A stretch of DNA of 64,000 nucleotides from positions 372,001 to 436,000 of the forward strand of contig NZ_JAHKRT010000002.1 in assembly GCF_018863195.1 (NCBI RefSeq), read 5' to 3'. Numbering within the stretch: the first letter of the stretch is position 1; each line of letters starts with the position of its first letter. Source of the DNA: Sphingomonas quercus (GTDB lineage Bacteria; Pseudomonadota; Alphaproteobacteria; Sphingomonadales; Sphingomonadaceae). Both the position numbers and the translations under genes were made by a program. Shown here piece after piece: positions 61,565-64,000 of the stretch. The notes under the pieces were generated by a model that was not told the DNA's origin, did not search any database, and saw nothing but the letters and a program-made list of their open reading frames with translations.

Positions 61565-62341
61565 ATGGCTTTCAGGACAATGCGCGTCACGACGATCCTT
61601 GCGGGCCTCGGCCTCCTTCTCGCCACCCAGGCGGCGCCGGCCCAACAGCCGGCCGGCCCGCCCAGGCCCACGCCCGAGGAAAAGGCCCAGGACGCGGCGA
61701 AGAAGCCGAAAAAGGGCAAGGCGCAGGCGTCGCGCGCCGGCGCCCAGCTTGGGCCCAGCCCGGCCGTGCCGCCGCCGCTGACGCCGGAGGATACCTGGAA
61801 TCTGGATCTGTCCACCGGCGGCCGCGTCGTCATCCAGCTGCGGCCCGACAAGGCGCCGTTGATGGCGGAGCGCATTCGCGTGCTTACCCGCCGCGGTTTC
61901 TACAACGGCCTCACCTTCCATCGCGTCATCGACGGCTTCATGGCCCAGGGCGGCGATCCCAAGGGCGACGGCACCGGCGGCTCGGACCTGCCCGACGTCA
62001 AGGCCGAGTTCAACGCGCTGCCCCACGTTCGCGGCGCCGTCGCCGCCGCCCGCTCGGCGGAGGAGAACAGCGCCAACAGCCAGTTCTACATCATGCTCTC
62101 GCCCAATTTGCGGCTGGACAACCACTATACCGTGTTCGGGCGGGTCATCTCCGGCATGCAATATGTCGACGCCATCGAGAAGGGCGAGCCCCCGGCCAAC
62201 CCGTCGCGCATCGTCACCGCGACGATCGGCGCCGAGGCGCCGGCCGCGGTCAGCGCGCCGCCGCCGCCCCCGCCGCTGCCCGTGCCGGCTCCGCCGCCTG
62301 CGCCTGCGCCCGCGCCCGCGCCGGTACCGACCCGGCAATAA
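61565..62341 (+). CDS. Exported cyclophilin-type peptidyl-prolyl isomerase
   Basis: This periplasmic PpiA-type cyclophilin of 258 residues has a signal peptide (TILAGLGLLLATQAAPAQQ), a Lys/Pro-rich linker and a full cyclophilin core with FHRVIDGFMAQGGDP and NSANSQFYIML. A Pro/Ala-rich tail ends it. The start at 61565 is chosen over an ATG at 61580; both keep the signal peptide. It sits between coaD and queA, a common sphingomonad order. Confidence 0.9.
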   Translation: MAFRTMRVTTILAGLGLLLATQAAPAQQPAGPPRPTPEEKAQDAAKKPKKGKAQASRAGAQLGPSPAVPPPLTPEDTWNLDLSTGGRVVIQLRPDKAPLMAERIRVLTRRGFYNGLTFHRVIDGFMAQGGDPKGDGTGGSDLPDVKAEFNALPHVRGAVAAARSAEENSANSQFYIMLSPNLRLDNHYTVFGRVISGMQYVDAIEKGEPPANPSRIVTATIGAEAPAAVSAPPPPPPLPVPAPPPAPAPAPAPVPTRQ

Positions 62342-62353
62342 GGCGCCGGCGCC

Positions 62354-63379
62354 GTGCGCGTCGATCTGTTCGACTTCGACCTGCCGGCGGAGCGAATCGC
62401 CCTCCGCCCCGCCCGCCCGCGCGACGCCGCCCGCCTGCTCGTCGTCGATGAGGGTGGGATGGCGGACCATGTCGTCGCCGAGCTGCCGGCGATGCTGCGA
62501 CCCGGCGACATGCTGGTGTTCAACGACACCCGCGTCATCCCCGCCCAGCTCGAGGGGCTGCGCGGCGAGGCGCGGATCGGCGCCACCCTCCACAAGCGGA
62601 CCGGGCTCAGGACGTGGCAGGCCTTCCTCCGCAACGCCCGGCGCGTTCGCGTCGGCGAGACGATCGACTTCGGCCACGGGGTCAGCGCTACCGCGCTCGA
62701 CAAGGCGGCTGACGGCAGCGTGCTGCTCGCTTTCGACGGCGACGAGCCGGTCGAGCTGCTGCTGGAGCGTGCCGGCCGCATGCCGCTGCCGCCCTATATC
62801 GCCCAGAAGCGCGCCACCGACGCCGCCGACGCCGAAGATTATCAGACGATGTTCGCCGACGCCCCCGGTGCCGTCGCCGCGCCGACCGCGGCGCTCCATT
62901 TCACCCCGCAGCTGCTGGCGGCGCTCGACGCGGCGGGCATCGCCCATGCCACGCTCACTCTCCATGTCGGCGCCGGCACCTTCCTGCCGGTCAAGGCGGA
63001 GGACACCGATGATCATCGCATGCACGCGGAGTGGGGCCGCATCGACGCGGCCACCGCCGATCGCCTCAATGCCGTGCGCAGCGGCGGCGGACGGCTGATC
63101 GCGGTCGGCACCACCAGCCTGCGCCTGCTCGAAAGCGCGGCGGGAGAGGATGGCATCATCCGCCCGTTCGAGGGGGACACCTCGATCTTCATCACGCCCG
63201 GCTATCGTTTCCGGGCGATCGACGGGCTGATGACCAATTTTCACCTGCCGCGCTCGACCTTGTTCATGCTGGTTTCGGCGCTGATGGGGCGGGAACGGAT
63301 GCAGGCCGCCTACGCCCACGCCATCGAAAGCGGCTACCGATTCTACAGCTATGGCGATTCGAGCCTGTTGATGCCCTGA
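62354..63379 (+). CDS. queA: S-adenosylmethionine:tRNA ribosyltransferase-isomerase
   Basis: QueA transfers and isomerises the ribosyl of SAM onto preQ1-tRNA, making epoxyqueuosine. The 341 residues start at a GTG and contain [40 protein letters not shown] and [13 protein letters not shown]. The tgt gene that often follows queA is not next. The queuosine-precursor transporter at 26265 is in the same window. Confidence 0.96.
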   Translation: MRVDLFDFDLPAERIALRPARPRDAARLLVVDEGGMADHVVAELPAMLRPGDMLVFNDTRVIPAQLEGLRGEARIGATLHKRTGLRTWQAFLRNARRVRVGETIDFGHGVSATALDKAADGSVLLAFDGDEPVELLLERAGRMPLPPYIAQKRATDAADAEDYQTMFADAPGAVAAPTAALHFTPQLLAALDAAGIAHATLTLHVGAGTFLPVKAEDTDDHRMHAEWGRIDAATADRLNAVRSGGGRLIAVGTTSLRLLESAAGEDGIIRPFEGDTSIFITPGYRFRAIDGLMTNFHLPRSTLFMLVSALMGRERMQAAYAHAIESGYRFYSYGDSSLLMP

Positions 63380-63489
63380 ATCAAGCTGCTGTATTAGTGT
63401 AATAAATCAGGAAAGCGGTGAACCGTGTTCGTTACGCTCTTGCGAGGTTAACGCGACGCATTATTTTTGCGGCGCGAAAGGGGACCGTC
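63380..63489 (+). promoter_or_regulatory. Promoter/operator region of the RND efflux gene
   Basis: The AT-rich gap holds TATTA-GTG-TAATA at 63392-63404, a short palindrome of the kind bound by TetR-type regulators. It also holds a loose promoter (TTGCGA, 16 bases, TATTTT) just upstream of the GTG start at 63490. No regulator gene is in the window. Confidence 0.4.
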
Positions 63490-64000
63490 GTGAAGAGATT
63501 GAGCTTGGCCGCGGCGCTGATGCTGGCCGCCTGTGGCGGTGGGCAGAAGCAGGCTCCGCCGCCGCCGCCGACAGTCTCCGTGGCCGCGCCGCTAGGCCGC
63601 GAGGTGGTCGACTGGGACGATTATGTCGGCCGCTTCGAAGCGCCGCAGGATGTCGAGCTCAGGCCCCGCGTCACGGGCACGGTGACCCGCATCTATTTCA
63701 AGAACGGCCAGGACGTGAAGCGGGGCGAGGCCCTGTTCGAAATTGATCCCCGTCCTTATCGTGCTGCATTGCAGCAGGCGGAGGCACAGATTGCCCGCGC
63801 CGAGGCCGCCGTCACCAACGCCCGCCAGGTCCAGGCGCGCACCCAGTCCCTGCTCGAGGCGCGCGCCGTCAGCCGCGAGGAGTTCGAGAATAATCAGGCG
63901 ACGGTGCGCTCCGCCGAGGCCGATCTCGCCGCCGCCCGCGCGGCGCGGGACAATGCCCGGCTGAACGTCGGCTTCACCACGCTGCGCGCGCCCTTCTCGG
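63490..64000 (+). CDS. RND efflux periplasmic adaptor lipoprotein (partial)
   Basis: The visible 170 residues begin at a GTG and carry a lipoprotein signal ending MLAACGG (Cys15 lipidated). A membrane-fusion-protein core follows: the barrel-sandwich hybrid RPRVTGTVTRIYFKNGQDVKRG, FEIDPRPYRAALQQAEAQ, then a coiled-coil hairpin rich in Ala/Gln/Arg (ARAVSREEFENNQATVRSAE). It resembles MexE/AcrA adaptors of tripartite pumps that export drugs. The window ends within the gene, at FTTLRAPFS. Confidence 0.93.
   Translation, partial: MKRLSLAAALMLAACGGGQKQAPPPPPTVSVAAPLGREVVDWDDYVGRFEAPQDVELRPRVTGTVTRIYFKNGQDVKRGEALFEIDPRPYRAALQQAEAQIARAEAAVTNARQVQARTQSLLEARAVSREEFENNQATVRSAEADLAAARAARDNARLNVGFTTLRAPFS

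Overview
The window is chromosomal DNA from a high-GC alphaproteobacterium, very probably of the Sphingomonadaceae. The pointers are the sphingomonad form of the PEP-CTERM sorting signal (PEP-A-T-W followed by a Gly-rich helix and Arg) on three proteins, the alphaproteobacterial cell-cycle factors DivK, MipZ and the DUF1013/TrcR protein, a PgmG-type phosphomannomutase/phosphoglucomutase, and the neighbourhoods argB-yggT-folD, DUF1192-qor-trcR and xseB-ispA-coaD-cyclophilin-queA. It is mostly densely packed housekeeping sequence. I found no tRNA, rRNA, prophage, insertion sequence or CRISPR array.

Layout. 1-8 kb: end of an unidentified gene, a PEP-CTERM protein, glmS, a large RTX protein with a glycosidase-like N-terminal domain, then pgmG on the other strand. 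8-14 kb: mipZ divergent from panC, an acetyltransferase/phosphodiesterase/RidA cluster, a HAD phosphatase, and divK convergent with rpmG. 14-18.8 kb: dps, a Mn2+-type yybP-ykoY riboswitch in front of a GDT1-family exporter, a DUF1328 protein, an ATP-dependent DNA ligase without its usual partner genes, rpsU and a cyclophilin. 19-25 kb: a LysR regulator, a candidate small RNA, a CDC48/VCP-like AAA ATPase, lipid-related enzymes and rpoZ. 25-38 kb: hbd, a queuosine-precursor transporter, argB-yggT-folD, marC, three membrane proteins probably acting in lipid-linked sugar chemistry, argG, an EF-hand protein and rlmN. 38-48 kb: an outer-membrane barrel, dnaN, a PEP-CTERM sugar dehydrogenase sitting between dnaN and recF, gyrB, an EamA transporter, another PEP-CTERM protein and several conserved hypotheticals. 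48-57.6 kb: thpR, a Bax-inhibitor-1 protein, two GSTs, a GNAT, an unusual dienelactone-hydrolase-like protein, clpA, DUF1192, qor and trcR. 57.7-64 kb: an acyl-CoA ligase, xseB-ispA-coaD, a periplasmic cyclophilin, queA and the start of an RND efflux adaptor.

The most interesting signals are regulatory and structural. Terminator-like hairpins with U-tracts lie in the short leaders ahead of trcR, rpmG and cdc48. A 14-base motif is shared ahead of rpsU and cdc48. TTAACC elements lie 45-95 bases upstream of five genes, mostly for secreted or small proteins. Other points are a candidate sRNA of about 95 nt, dispersed REP-like inverted repeats, a dienelactone-hydrolase homologue whose catalytic residues are replaced, and the glycosidase-RTX fusion with a small overlapping ORF at its start.
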